A DNA stretch of 64,000 nt. Source: Gigaspora margarita. Its lineage: Eukaryota; Glomeromycota; Glomeromycetes; Diversisporales; Gigasporaceae. A program made the translations under genes and the position numbers. The notes beneath the pieces were generated by a model. The model was not told where the DNA came from. It made no database searches and saw only the letters and a list, made by a program, of their open reading frames with translations. Location: contig WTPW01001105.1 of the NCBI GenBank assembly GCA_009809945.1, positions 109,430-173,429 of the forward strand, given 5' to 3'. Below, one piece after another: positions 43,862 to 55,984 of the stretch (positions are counted from its first letter, which is position 1; the number at the start of each line of letters is the position of its first letter).

Positions 43862-46800
43862 GGTAATATTTCTTAGTTCAAGTATTCAAGTGTGAAAAAA
43901 AATTTTTTAACATTAAAGATCTGTATATCAGATATAGGCAGCTATGATCTATGTATTTCCTGCAACTTGTGCTACTGCTGGTCATCCTGAAGGACTCTAA
44001 TACCCATACTCAACTCTAGTGATATTTTTTAAACTATATAATAAAGTAGCAATCTATTTTTCTCAATGTACCATATTTAAATTTATATTGTTATCAAATT
44101 ATTTCCTTCTCTCTCAAATAGTACTTTAAAATTTGCTTTTGCCAATAAAATATATATTATTAATCTGAAAATATTTTAGTACTAAGTTACAACCTAATAT
44201 AAAAGTAAACGAATACTTTATTTATTATATTTAATAAATATCCTACAATCTAATGATAAAAGTTTAATTTAACTTGACCCAAAGAATTGATCATATAGAG
44301 TGGTGCAATATAAATAATAATAATATTATATAATCAATGTCAGCTTTGAAATTGTAAAAGTTAAAAATAATTTTATATATAGAATTCTAGATATATTCTA
44401 TGTTATTTTTCAATTTATGTCAATTATTATTGGTTAGAATAGGGTAATTAGCCATGTGATTTTTAGATTTCACAACATTAATTAGGCCTCTTCAGGAGTC
44501 TAGACTAGAGTGTTTAGAATTATGATTTGGGATAATATTCGCATAATTTACCTTATAGCACATAAAATATACAATTTTTCGCATAATTTAAAGAAATTAG
44601 CATAATCTTGCATAATTGATCCATTTTTTTCAGGTTGGCAATAGAGCCAATAGAGCTCAATAGTTGCACAAATAAAACTTAAAAACTAGTATCCATTGGC
44701 TCCATTTGCAATTCCATTGGGCTCTATTGCTAACTCTGATTTTTTTGTATAAAAAAATTACTATTGGCCAATTGACATTACACAGATTAAGTTATACAGA
44801 ATATAATATCAAGTTGGCCTATTATGCTCTAACATTGGCTAGTTCCAAGTAGGATTATGTGAATGCTGACTAAACTGTAGTAACAATTATTTATTATGCA
44901 GAACTTTTATAGCATTGGTATAACGATTATATACAAACACAATATTAGTTATTAAAGTAAATTATGTAATCTATGTACATACATATTTGTAATTTTTGAT
45001 ATGGGCAAAATTAGAACACAAAAAATTTCTAGTAAATTTTGTGCTTTTAGATTAGGGATAAAATCTTGCAATTAGGTTAGAGTTCAAAAATATTATTTGT
45101 ATAATAACATGTAAAAACAGTTTCATAGACTAAATTTTTGATTATAAATGTTTGTCTTGCATTACATTAGATCTTGATATTTGGGCAGCAAAATTTTTTA
45201 ACCCTAATTCTAGGGTTTGTATAATTCACATATTTGCAATTTACTAGATGCATAATTAGATATTTACTGGATTATAATCCTGAACACCCTAGTCTAGACA
45301 CTTTTGGATTAACGTAACTATCACATAGTGTGGTGTAATTTGGATTAACTTTTTGGCTTTATATTAAGGTTAGGGTTTGTATATATAGATTTAAAAAGTT
45401 ACAATCCATATATAAAATCACATTTCAGACATTTTAATATAGTTTTTAAGACCAATTTAAACACTAGTTTTCAAGTATTTTCGCTCTTTTTTCTTTTTTT
45501 CTTCTTGTACATGTGTTTTGTTTTGATATCAGACTTAGTGTTAAAGATTTAATGTTCCAAGTATTCCCAGGAACATTTAAAAAAATTTATAAATAGGGAC
45601 CCTCATAGCAAAAGAAGGGGCTGGGCAAAAAAATTAGAAATTTTATTTTTAAGATAGTTTTATTCTAATTGATCTAATTCTTCAAGATATTGAATTTTTT
45701 TGAAAAAAATTTTTTTGGCCTAGCCCTTCTTTTTGCTGTAGGGGGTCCCAAATACTAAATTTAGAATTTATATTCCCTATTAGGAACAAAGTAGGAACAT
45801 AAAAGTTATAATTTATGTTCTCTATTGTGATAAATTTTACAAGAGGGTCATCAAAATTCTGAGTCGGATGTATCAGATCTAGATGGTGTTTAGTTCGAAT
45901 TGTTAACAGGCTCTATAGCGAAATTATTAGCTGGGCATCTTTTATTTAATAAATGAATATGATTTATTAGTAAAATGTTTTATGATTTTGGGGCAAAATT
46001 GATCAATTTCAATTCAGCCAACTATGATTCTGATGCACACTAAAGCATTCCAATCTAGAATTTTGGGACCCCCCTATATGAGTTTATTAGTGATAGGCAA
46101 CGCACAGGATTTAAAAACTTCCACGTGAGATTTTTAATATAAAATTATCTGGCCTGTATTAGCATATCTTCTGGCCCGCATTAACGAAACATCTGGTCTG
46201 CTTTAACATAAGTGGGCCAATTTCTAATTAGTATTTGATGTACTTATATTAAAATATTATGCAGACATTAACTTTTTATTTATTTTTCACTTTTTGTATG
46301 TATATATAGCACTTGATCACTATAAATTTTAGTGCATTTATACCTGATTATACAACTAATTACTTATAAATTTTATATGCTTATGATTTGATCGCTTTGT
46401 TACTATTATAATTTTTAAATATGTATTTATATAATAATATTTTTAAAAAAATTGATAAAATTAAGGCAAATCTGAATTGATAAATTTAATAATTATAAGA
46501 TTCAAATGTTTTAAAAGTAGGTAAAGTCTATATAAGCATTTTTATTTGTAATCAATGCTATAAGACTCATAAGAAATGATTATTATTTTAATGAGAAATT
46601 ACATTTCTCGTGATGATATATACATATATATATGTGTATATATTTATGAATTGTGAAAAAATCCAGAGACTCTACTTGATCCCGCGAATCCCGCAAATTC
46701 CGCACGGAATTTTTAAAAAAATCAGGATTTGCCCATCACTAGAGTTTATAGAGATAGTTTTTTTGGCGTGGCATGCCTTTTTTTTTAGTCGTGGCATGGC

Positions 46801-46870
46801 ATGTATGGTTTTTTTTAGTCGTGGCACAGTATATATGCTTTATTAGCTGTGGGATTTAGTGATGCCTGAT
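43862..46870. other. AT-rich DNA, no recognised gene
   Basis: Two imperfect facing copies of AAAAGAAGGG-CTGGGC / GCCTAGCCCTTCTTTTT near 45610 and 45718 form a ~120 bp inverted pair. ACCCTAATTCTAGGG-type words recur at 45200-45290 and 45365. Otherwise nothing supported. Confidence 0.4.
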
Positions 46871-46873
46871 CTA

Positions 46874-47198
46874 CCCCAGTATTGCCATAAAAAATTCACC
46901 CTCACGTGATTATTGGCCAATAAAAGATCAAAATTTGGTGTAACGTAACACGATCAGGAAAATTCAAAACAAACGTCTCAAAACGTCTCTTTTGTCAAAA
47001 AAAGCTTATTTCTCAAAAGTTTGCATAAGAAACCACTTTTTTTAACTAAAAAAAGTTTTCCTTGAACGATTTTACTATATAACAACCTAAAACCAAACCC
47101 TAACTGAGTACTCACCCTAACGCTAACCTAACATAAACGAACTTGAAAGAATTTTGGTACTGATCACGTGAGGGTGAATTTTTTATGGCGATACTGGG
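46874..47198. mobile_element. TA-target MITE (CCCCAGTATTGCC family)
   Basis: TIR CCCCAGTATTGCCATAAAAA and near-complement, extending over about 37 bp (CACCCTCACGTGA), flanked by TA (46872-46873, 47199-47200). Interior has degenerate CCCTAA words. No ORF. Confidence 0.8.
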
Positions 47199-47206
47199 TA
47201 AGATGT

Positions 47207-47325
47207 GATGCCTGACGAAACTCATGTGACCTGACACAACCATATAGTTGCATCATTTCGTCAATGACAAAACATATAGTTGCGCCATTTTGTCAACGGC
47301 AAAATTAATTTCGTCAGGCATCTAT
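47207..47325. repeat. Small palindromic element with internal duplication
   Basis: GATGCCTGACGAAA at the left and TTTCGTCAGGCATC at the right. Inside, CATATAGTTGC(A/G)(T/C)CATTT(C/T)GTCAA occurs twice in tandem. Confidence 0.6.
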
Positions 47326-47345
47326 AGTGGGATTGGATTGTAATA

Positions 47346-47663
47346 TTAATTACATAAATTTAATATTTTATGTTCCTGAAAGAACAAAAAAAAAATTCTA
47401 ATCTTTTTCACTGGTCGGACTGATCCGGGAAGATCAAAATTTACGTTTTCCGATTGGTTAATTCTCATGCGCCACATCACGTTACTGCAAAAGTGTCTAG
47501 ACCCCTGGTGTAATTGAGAGGTGTCATTCGTAAAGAAATATTCAAAATCGAATATATACACCACGTAAAACACATTCACATTTCCTTTAACATAACGAAT
47601 TATAGAGTATGACTTGGTGTCGCAATTTATTTTTTGACCCATGTTCGGCTTGAAGTGTTGCAC
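47346..47663 (-). CDS. Hypothetical ORF, possibly a gene fragment
   Basis: 105 codons on the minus strand starting at an ATG followed by Q-H-F-K-P-N-M-G-Q-K. An upstream in-frame coding-like trace (I-L-H-I-G-T-I-E-E-L-H-V-P-S-F) is separated by one stop near 47675, so this may be the 3' part of a decayed gene. The mixed codon use is richer in G/C than its surroundings. Not recognised. Confidence 0.3.
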   Translation of the reverse strand: MQHFKPNMGQKINCDTKSYSIIRYVKGNVNVFYVVYIFDFEYFFTNDTSQLHQGSRHFCSNVMWRMRINQSENVNFDLPGSVRPVKKIRIFFLFFQEHKILNLCN

Positions 47664-48059
47664 AAATTCTTAAAAATTTTTCAATATAGCAAAACTTGGT
47701 ACGTGCAGTTCTTCTATCGTACCGATATGAAGAATTTTGTATTCACTATTTGAACGTTGGGTTACTCTGAAAGTCTTGATTTTTTAGTAAATCGTTATAG
47801 CGATTCCCTATCCATCAAACTTATTTTTCCGTTTGTTGACAAGGTTGATCGAAGGTCTCGCGAACCATTATCCTTGCATAACCACACGTATTGAAGAAAA
47901 AAATACACAATACATAGTGATAAAAGATCATAATGCATAGCGATGAAAGATCTAATGAAAAAAAAATACACCAAAAGAACTATTTAATTCATTTGTTATC
48001 ATTAATAAATACGCAATTGTTATTTTCAATAGTATATTACATTATTTCTCATAATCTAC

Positions 48060-48540
48060 ATTAAGGATCTCTCCGAGCCATTTTTCATTCAGTGATAATA
48101 GACATAAATTGAGCGGAACAAATACATCTTTATTATCAAAAAGCTTCATATATCTTTCTCTTTTTTCACATCGCTAATATCTTTAGGGAGTTGTTCTCTA
48201 ATCTCATTATTGATACAAGATGAAGAATTCTCGTTATCAATTAGTTTTTTATAATTCAAACCTTTACCAAAATTAAAGTAAGATCTTATTATATTTTGAC
48301 TTGCATTGTCATTAAGCTTTTCCTTGTGATGAAGACGAAGATATATTCGTCTGGGATTATTTCTGCCATTAATTCTTCGATAAGTTTCTTTAGAAGATTC
48401 TCCTTTTTTCCAGCCTTTGTTTTTTTAACAGGTTTTTGTCTCACCCAACTTTCGAATATTGTTACGCTTGGTTGGTAAAACAGGAACTGATGTATTTTTC
48501 TCATCAGTAGATTGTTCGGTTGAATTATTTACATACAATC
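48060..48540 (-). pseudogene. Broken minus-strand gene fragment
   Basis: Open part 48289-48504 (K-K-T-K-A-G-K-K-E-N-L-L-K-K-L-I-E-E-L) and a further frame with N-N-E-I-R-E-Q-L-P-K-D-I-S-D-V-K-K near 48150-48220, separated by stops. Lys-rich, not recognised. 48541-49092 is AT-rich without features. Confidence 0.3.
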
Positions 48541-49092
48541 ACAATGCTAATATATAATAGTATATATCAACAAAATTAAAATTGTGGTTCTATTATTTAT
48601 AGAAAATATTATTTTCACTTTGAATATATATTATTATAACAGTCATCTGAAGTAAAAGAAAACGGGACTATCACATCTCAGTTCGTAAAATATTAATTAC
48701 TCTTTTAGAAGAATTTTTAGAGTCATGTAAAAACAGAAAATATCTATAGTTCAAGCCTAAGAAGTCTTAAAATTACACATTGAACTTTCAAATAAAAAAT
48801 TTCTAAGGATATTACGCTCATACCCAAATATAGCCAGTCTAAATTCTGAGCAAAAAGTAAAGTTTTACTGATGTGTTACTTATAGATAAAAGAAAACAAA
48901 TAAACACATAATATCTAACTCGTTACTATAAATATTTTGTATAAAAAAATAGTAAAAATTAATTCAAAGGAATAGGAAAACTTTTAGATTAAGTTTTTTA
49001 TAACTTTATGTTACTATGAATAAAATGCTCTTACTGTATTGTTTTTTTTTTACTATAGGGTTTATCATATAAGGTATTATAGTAGAAATGGG

Positions 49093-49920
49093 ATTATGGC
49101 GCAGTTAAGTATTTTAGCTTAGTAGTAGCATGACAGATTTGGTACTATTCGATTTGTCTCATCATAGATCATGAGATATTGCTAATTAAAAAATAAAGAT
49201 AAAAAAAGATAAATTATAAGGCAGGTACGTACCAATTATGGCACACACACTACATTTCATGATCTATTGAACGATTTTGATACCATTCGATTTGCCTCAT
49301 TGAGACGACCAAAATCATGCGATTTTTGACTGATACTTATCGATATATCATTATTTACCAAAATAAGCTACACAAAGCAATTTTTTTAAATAACGAATAA
49401 CTTTCAATAGACAAGACCATTTTCGATGTTTTAACGATCAAAATGACCGCCTTGAAGAAACGATTTCAACGAGCCCAAAATCGCTAAAATCCAAATCAAG
49501 GGATCACGAGATCGTTAAGGTTTTTGTATTGTTTTTAAATGAAAATTAGATTAGTCTAATCTATTTTCATCAAAATAATAATAAAACCTTAACAATCCCG
49601 TGATCCCGTGATCGGAGTTTAGCAATTTTGGGCTCGTTGGAATCGTCTCTTCAAGGTGGTCATTTTTGATGGCCAAATCATCGAAAATGGCCCGGTTTAT
49701 CAAAATTTATTCGTTATTTTATGTTAATTTTAAAATTTGCTTTGCACAGCTTATTTTTAATCAAGTAATGTTATCTTGAGAAGTATCTGTCAAAATCGCA
49801 TGATTTTGGTACCATTCGATTCGTCTCGACGAGACGAATCGAATGGTGCCAAAATCACACAATTCTGATCGATGGTTCACAGATATTACCGTACACTACA
49901 ATGCTTCTATGCGCCATAAT
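49093..49920. mobile_element. TIR element with ATTATGGCGCA ends
   Basis: ATTATGGCGCA at 49093 and TGCGCCATAAT at 49910-49920. Inside, inverted copies of AATCG-rich words such as GACGAATCGA(A/T)TGG and a central palindrome (49400-49730) turning near 49560. That palindrome carries ATTTTGGGCTCGTTGGAATC, related to the module in 26488-27770. Target duplication not established. Confidence 0.6.
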
Positions 49921-50868
49921 ACTCATCTACTTTAAATATTTCTCACTGAGACGAATCGATTGGTACCAAAATCGTACAATCCTGATCAGTAGAACATGAG
50001 ATATTGGTAGTACGCCATATATTGTACACAGTAGATATATATAGATATATATAGCATATATAATATTATACTGTCTTTATGAGAAAATCTGTCTCTTAAA
50101 AAAATAATGGAGATGCCTATTTTATTGAATTTAACAATTTCAAAACAATAAAAGGTTTTATATAATGTTTTTATGTCACTATGGACAAATTACACTTGAT
50201 TTACTATTTTTTCATTATAGATTTATCATATATAACATATGCGCATAGCTATATCTGATATGTCATTGTACTGTAGGTATGCCAAGATATGTACAGCATA
50301 TACAGTATATCAAATGTACATAGGTATATATATATGTATCAATGTAGGCAAATCATGTATAGCACATATACAGTATATATTAAAATATAAATGTATTGGG
50401 TATAGCATACTGAATACTGCTGTACTGTATCAAAAATTTAAAGAATATCACCAGTAATGATAATATTCCCACCGAACTGATCACAATACTGTATTATATC
50501 CATTTTTTATCTCTTACGCGTGCATGTATGACGCGTATCACTAGTGGAAATAATATAATTATATTGTTTCCATTGCGTAAAAAAACTAATACGTACATTT
50601 AAAATACTATTATAGTATATAATAACTAACTATTAATTATTTTTGTAAAACAACACTTTTTTTTAATGTTGAATTGTTTATGTTCTTTATATACGTTTTT
50701 TCAAAAATCCAATCTATTGCATATCTGATATATATATATATCGATAATCTAATTCTACCCTTTATATCTTATCTGATCTTTATAACATATCGATTCGTTA
50801 GTTATGTTGCTAAATAGGCAGCTATACCCGAGCCCGTTTCACCTTTAAACGTAGTTAAGCACGCACGT

Positions 50869-51063
50869 ATGTATGTACATTCGCCGTATTTGCGTTATAT
50901 CGATAATACACTTCACTTAATTGATTATAAGAATCATTTTGTACATGACAACGAAAAATTACGTAATTTTTTACGGATTCCCTTAATTATACAATGTATA
51001 AGTCCATGGTTAGGTTGTCAATGGCATACTTACTATGGTAAATTACCAAATAGACATAGCTAA
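50869..51063 (+). CDS. Hypothetical short ORF
   Basis: 64 codons with a mixed residue composition unlike the surrounding AT-rich noise (I-S-P-W-L-G-C-Q-W-H-T-Y-Y-G-K-L-P-N). No upstream or downstream extension. Could be a gene fragment; not recognised. 49921-50868 holds only AT-rich DNA with TATA-type dinucleotide runs. Confidence 0.25.
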   Translation: MYVHSPYLRYIDNTLHLIDYKNHFVHDNEKLRNFLRIPLIIQCISPWLGCQWHTYYGKLPNRHS

Positions 51064-52101
51064 TCGGCGAAAATCGGTACGTAAGATGCTGATAACTTTG
51101 ATAACTTATCATTTGTAAAATTTTATAAATTATCATTCAGATGTTAAGCCTCTAACTACAATAGAAAAAAAAAAATGGTAATCAGCCAATTAGATCGCTA
51201 ACTTGTGATCAATTCATAATAATAAGAAAAAAAAAATACAGGTTAATGAATCATAATCATTCCAGGTCATTATAGCAAAATACTGGTTTCCCGAGTTGAA
51301 CGAGTTTAATCAAAAACCAATACATTTACATTTCAAAAAATGAGTAAGACAAAGTTTGCTATATAATATTTTCTCTCTTTTAATAATATACAGTAATTTT
51401 ATTTTTTTTTGAAAAGATATATAATTTAAATAGAAATATGATGGTCAAATTTATCATCATTCTATCTCATGTAATCGCGTTTGTTTTCATTATGGACAAT
51501 TAAGGCTGAAGTAATCCTTCTCTAAAATTTTGAATCGTGGCCCATTTCCTAGTATCTAAATTGTGAATATATTTTATTGGATTATGAAGTTGTTAATTCA
51601 AGAATTTTTTTTAGTATAAATGTACCATTTAAAGAAAAAAATTCCAATTTAGAAATGTTTTATAGATATTCAAATTAAAATATTTTCATTTAGTGCAATT
51701 AACTCTGAGCAAAGATATACAGTACATATTTAAAACATAAAAATTTTTTTATATAGACATAAAAATTTACTTATAGCATAAAAGGTAATTTAATTTGAAA
51801 AAAATAATAATAATAATAGTAATAAATTAATAAAATCATGCACCATCTTCGCGCTTTTGTATATTAAAACCACTAAATCATTAAGTTTCCATTAATTCAA
51901 TATCATAACCGGAATCACGATTAGTATGTACTTGGTTATTCTATTGATTAAAAAAAAAAAAATTTTTTTTATTTATTTATGCATATTGACTTTTCACAAA
52001 GAGAGAGGCGTCCTGCACCCGACACGGAAAGAACGGATATGCTCAAAACTAGTTAGTTAATGCATCTTTAACTAAAATGGCATGTCTATGCTTATGATTT
52101 C
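51064..52101. other. Upstream intergenic DNA, no gene
   Basis: AT-rich with poly-A/T runs. Nothing recognised. Confidence 0.4.
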
Positions 52102-52283
52102 TTATAAATATGGGCACTCGTTCCCTTATTCAAAAATTACTGAAAAAGTTGCGCCAAAATTAAAAATTGGTCGACGTTAATGATAAAAACCTCATTTACA
52201 TTTATTTAATCTAAAAAAAAAAAAAAAAGAAAGAGAAAAAAAAATCCAAACAAAAACCCAAAATTATTCACACTCAATACAAA
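52102..52283 (+). promoter_or_regulatory. Promoter region of the secreted-protein gene
   Basis: TATAAATA at 52103-52110. A pyrimidine-poor A-rich leader (A run at 52213, AAAGAGAAAA) and CAAACAAAAACCC precede the ATG. Confidence 0.45.
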
Positions 52284-52945
52284 ATGATTCTCACTAAAAA
52301 TACGATTATTCTCTTCTTCGTGTGTATTTTTATCGCCTCTGGCGTTTTTGCTCAAGAGTAAGTGTTTAAAGTTAGTAACTTTCTCAATTTTTTTTCTCTA
52401 AATATGTTTCATACTTTTTCTATAATCCCACAGTGCTACTTCCTCCGCCGCCGCTCCCGGTGGCAAGGCTCCTCCAACTCCTAGTGGTGCTGCTCCTGCT
52501 GATGCTACTAGTTCTCCTACTGGTGGTGGTGCTGGTGGTGCTGCTCCTAGTGGCGCTGCTCCCGCTGGTGGTGCCGGTGGTCCTCCTCCTGCCGGTGCTT
52601 CTCCTGCTCCAAGTGGCGCTGCTCCCGCCGGTGGTGCCGGTCCTGCTCCTTCTCCTGCTCCAAGTGGTGCTGCTAAGGGCGCTGGGTAAGTATTTTTAAG
52701 CTTTCTGTTAATTATATTTGCAATAACAATAATTGACAATATCTTTTTTTTTTTTTTTTTAAAAAAAAAAAAGTGCTTCTGGATCTGCAAAAGCTCCAAG
52801 TAGTTCTGGAGCTGCTGCTGCTTCCCCAGCAGCCACATCATCCCCTGGTGCCGCAAAAGGTGCCGCTTCAAGCGTTCGCGTTGACAGTTTTGAAATGATC
52901 ATTGGTTCTTGTGCTGCTTTAATCATTGGTGGTTTATTATATTAA
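52284..52945 (+). CDS. Secreted Ala/Pro/Gly/Ser-rich surface protein, three exons
   Basis: Exons 52284-52357, 52434-52685 and 52774-52945; introns of 76 and 88 nt with GTAAGT donors and CACAG / AAAAG acceptors. Predicted protein about 165 residues. A signal peptide covers residues 1-23 (basic start, hydrophobic core I-I-L-F-F-V-C-I-F-I-A-S-G, cleavage after V-F-A). Residues 24-140 are made of A-P-S-G-A-A-P-A-G-G-A-type repeats, low in charge and likely O-glycosylated. The C-terminal hydrophobic tail (I-I-G-S-C-A-A-L-I-I-G-G-L-L-Y) after S-S-V-R-V-D suggests a GPI anchor or membrane stub. The frame is intact through both splices. Exons are far richer in G+C than anything nearby. Possible cell-wall protein or small effector; no specific family named. 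Confidence 0.85.
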
Positions 52946-53160
52946 GTTTGGATATAATTTTGATTATAATTAATTAAAATTACCTCTTTCAATTATACAT
53001 GTTCACAACATAAAAGGACGTTTAATATTTTACATATTTATATTATAGGATAATAACGTTTTTAATGAATAATGATGTTATGCTGACTATACTTGCTAGA
53101 TGTCCTATTTTGTAACAAGCAAAACATATACTTTGTATTTTAAATAAACTTTTAGAATCC
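52946..53160 (+). terminator. 3' UTR and polyadenylation region
   Basis: AATAAA at 53143-53148, about 200 bases after the stop codon, is the best polyadenylation signal. An earlier weaker A-rich stretch is near 52965. Confidence 0.4.
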
Positions 53161-55053
53161 ATTCTGATCTTTGTAGTCAGAGTTTGAGTTTGCCTTGACG
53201 TCCAAAAAGTATATAAACATTAGTCATAAATTGACCGTTAGGAATTAATTAATATTTTAAGCTGTTCTCAAGTAGCTCCCTCGATATGATTTGTTTCGAT
53301 TTATCGAATTATTCATTTTTCCGAAATTTCGTTGTGCGAATTAAATTTCAGCCAATCAGAGCGGCTTTTTTTGAACTTAAATGGTTATCATGAGATATAC
53401 TTTATGATAAAATATATTGTAAAAATTTTGAAAAGATATTTGTTTTTTTAATAACTTCATTCGACCAATGGTCGGTACATGACCGAGCCTTGTCCCCAGC
53501 GTACGACCGCCTTAAAAAAAAATTTGTATTCTATCAACCACTGTTGTGGCTTAGACAATGTATTACATACATGGCTCAGTAGCAAGTAACGGCTTAGTGT
53601 GAAATTTATAAATGCATCTATTAAGTTTATACTTGAGTATGAAGGCTTTGCAATAAAATTAAATGATCAAAAAACTACTTTAGTCTCACGGATCTTTGGA
53701 GAAATTATTTAAAGGCTTTGTCACAAGGCTTGTATACATAATTTTCACGATTTTAATTATCAATTTTAAATTAATTATTTAAAAGAATAATCACTGACAA
53801 AACACGATTATTACGCGTCTTTCAAGAATTATTACAAAGCCACCACAGCCATATAATATTAATAAATCGATCGATCTTGTCTACATGCTACTACATTTAG
53901 AAATTTCATTAAATATTTTATCGGTGTTATTTAGAATGATCACAATAACATACAACAAAATTCAGGACTAGCCCTAAAACTCGGTTCCAACTTTTGTGAA
54001 ACTAAAAAATCTTGGCAAAATTTATTAATTTCATAAAAAGTTGGCGAAATTTATTAATTTGTTTGATTCTCTGTCTTTACTACCCACAATAAATTAAACA
54101 CGTTATTAAAAATTATTCAGGGTACACAGCCCTGAGGCTTGTATGACGCTGGATATTCGCTAAACTCTGATTATTTTATTTCTTTTAGACGATGAATAAA
54201 TATTGTTTATTGTACAATGACATTCGGATAAGACAATTTGAAAGATTAAATCTTATTCAATAAATTCAAAATTCATAACATTATGAACTGGATATTTTTA
54301 TTTAAAACCAGTAACTATAATTATTATTTCATAGTAACAGGTTGGTTTAGATTTAAGTTTTTTTATAGCTTATTAATCAATACTGTATATAATATATTAT
54401 TATGTCGATATATATATCAGATATATATATTTAATTTTGTTGCATATACACTAATAAAATGCGAAATGGTTCAAATGATAGTACAGTACAAACAAAAACG
54501 ATTAATTGGTATATACAGTACAGCAGTATTTTTTGGAACCAGAAACCTGGTGGTTTTTTCATGCTACGATACATTAATGTTGTAATATATATATTGATTT
54601 GTATATACTGTATAAATAAAGTATATGCGTATAGTTATTAGCTACAAAACTTGCAATAAAAAATTATTTTTTGTATATTGCTGTATATTAAAAACTATAG
54701 ATTTGAAATCTACCATTTAACAAGTTTGTTGCTGTATTAAGTCTATATAAAATTAATTAGTTGTTCCCCATAACCCGGCCGGGCCAACTTTTGTAAAGTT
54801 CAATGTTCAATCTAAAATTTATTATCATGCTTCCAGGTGAGTTTTGAAAAACAAAAAAAAAAATCTGTTTTTTAATCTGTTTTTTAATGTTTTTCTAACA
54901 AAAAAAGCATATAAAATTTTTGGTAATTAAAATTAAAGGCCGGCCGGCCGGGCCACTTTAAAATTGATATATTATGAGAAACAAATAACTAACTTATGTG
55001 GCCTAATATAGTGAGTGATATTAATATTTTATATTAAAATTTTTAAAAAAATA
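53161..55053. other. Intergenic AT-rich DNA
   Basis: No gene supported. Two GC islands, GGCCGGGCCAACTTTTGTAA (near 54778) and GGCCGGCCGGCCGGGCCACT (near 54938), flank about 150 bp and may be ends of a small element. Confidence 0.4.
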
Positions 55054-55222
55054 CAACTCACTCTCGTTATAGTGTAGATTCGATATAATAAAGAATTTTG
55101 AATTCCGGAATTATTAAACTTCAACTTGATATAGTGAGTACATATAGTATTCTCTCGATATAAAGTTATAGTGAAGATTTTGTTTCTCAGCCCAAGGACT
55201 TCACTATAACGAGAATGAGTTG
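55054..55222. mobile_element. TA-target MITE of 169 bp
   Basis: CAACTCACTCTCGTTATAGT and its complement ending CTATAACGAGAATGAGTTG; TA at 55052-55053 and 55223-55224. Interior repeats TATAGTGA words. Confidence 0.8.
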
Positions 55223-55458
55223 TATTAGTATAGTTCAAAATCGTTATACCAGATACATAATAATTATACTTATAACTTGTTTTAATTTTTTCAAATTATT
55301 AAAATTTTTTGTACAAGTTTTTTTTTTAAAAAAACTATATCGTAATTGGTTTGTGTTTTGTGCTTTGATGAGTAATTTTAAAGTCGCTTTAGAACTTTTT
55401 TTAAAAATTTTATGGTCATTTTTTCAGGCTAAAATGAAAATGTTGTTCTAATTTTATT

Positions 55459-55532
55459 CAACAATAACAACAACAACAACAACAACAACAATAATAATAA
55501 TAATGATAATAATAATTATAATAATAATAAAG
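55459..55532. repeat. (CAA)n/(AAT)n microsatellite
   Basis: CAACAATAACAACAACAAC changing into AATAATAATGATAAT. 55610-55645 nearby holds three TTAGGG-like units. Confidence 0.8.
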
Positions 55533-55984
55533 AAATTTAAACAATGCACTCCTGTAAATTTAGTATTCCTAGTGGCCCAATAAATATAATAAAAATTAAG
55601 AGATTAAAGTTAGAGTGAGGGTTAGGGTTAGAGTTGGGTTTAGAATAAAATTGCAAGAAGAGCATTTTTGTTTAGTAACACAACAGAGTTATTCTAGTAA
55701 AATTTTGAGATTAAAGAGTGCACTAAATGCACTGTTTAAAGGATTTCTAATAATAATTTATGATTATATATCTTTCTAATATCTTAATTTGTTATTTTGT
55801 ATATTATTCTAAATATAATATCACTTAGTTTAAATTATAATGCTTATTATTCTCTAACCAAAAATTACAAATTATATTTAACTTTGAATTGAATTATGCT
55901 AATTTTACACAAGCAAATATTACTAAAAACTATAAATTTTTATTAATAAAAGTGGTAAAGTATAGTACAAAAAATTTTTGTTGG

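Noticed and set aside
46640..46745. End of another MITE (GATCCCGCGAATCCCGC words, CCCATCACTAG)
   Set aside because: Word array resembles hAT subterminal regions but no opposite end or duplication was found.
52398..52871. Open frames overlapping the secreted-protein gene (antisense Ala/Pro-rich and alternative-frame Leu-rich)
   Set aside because: By-products of the GC-rich repeat codons; they ignore the clear introns and lack a signal peptide.
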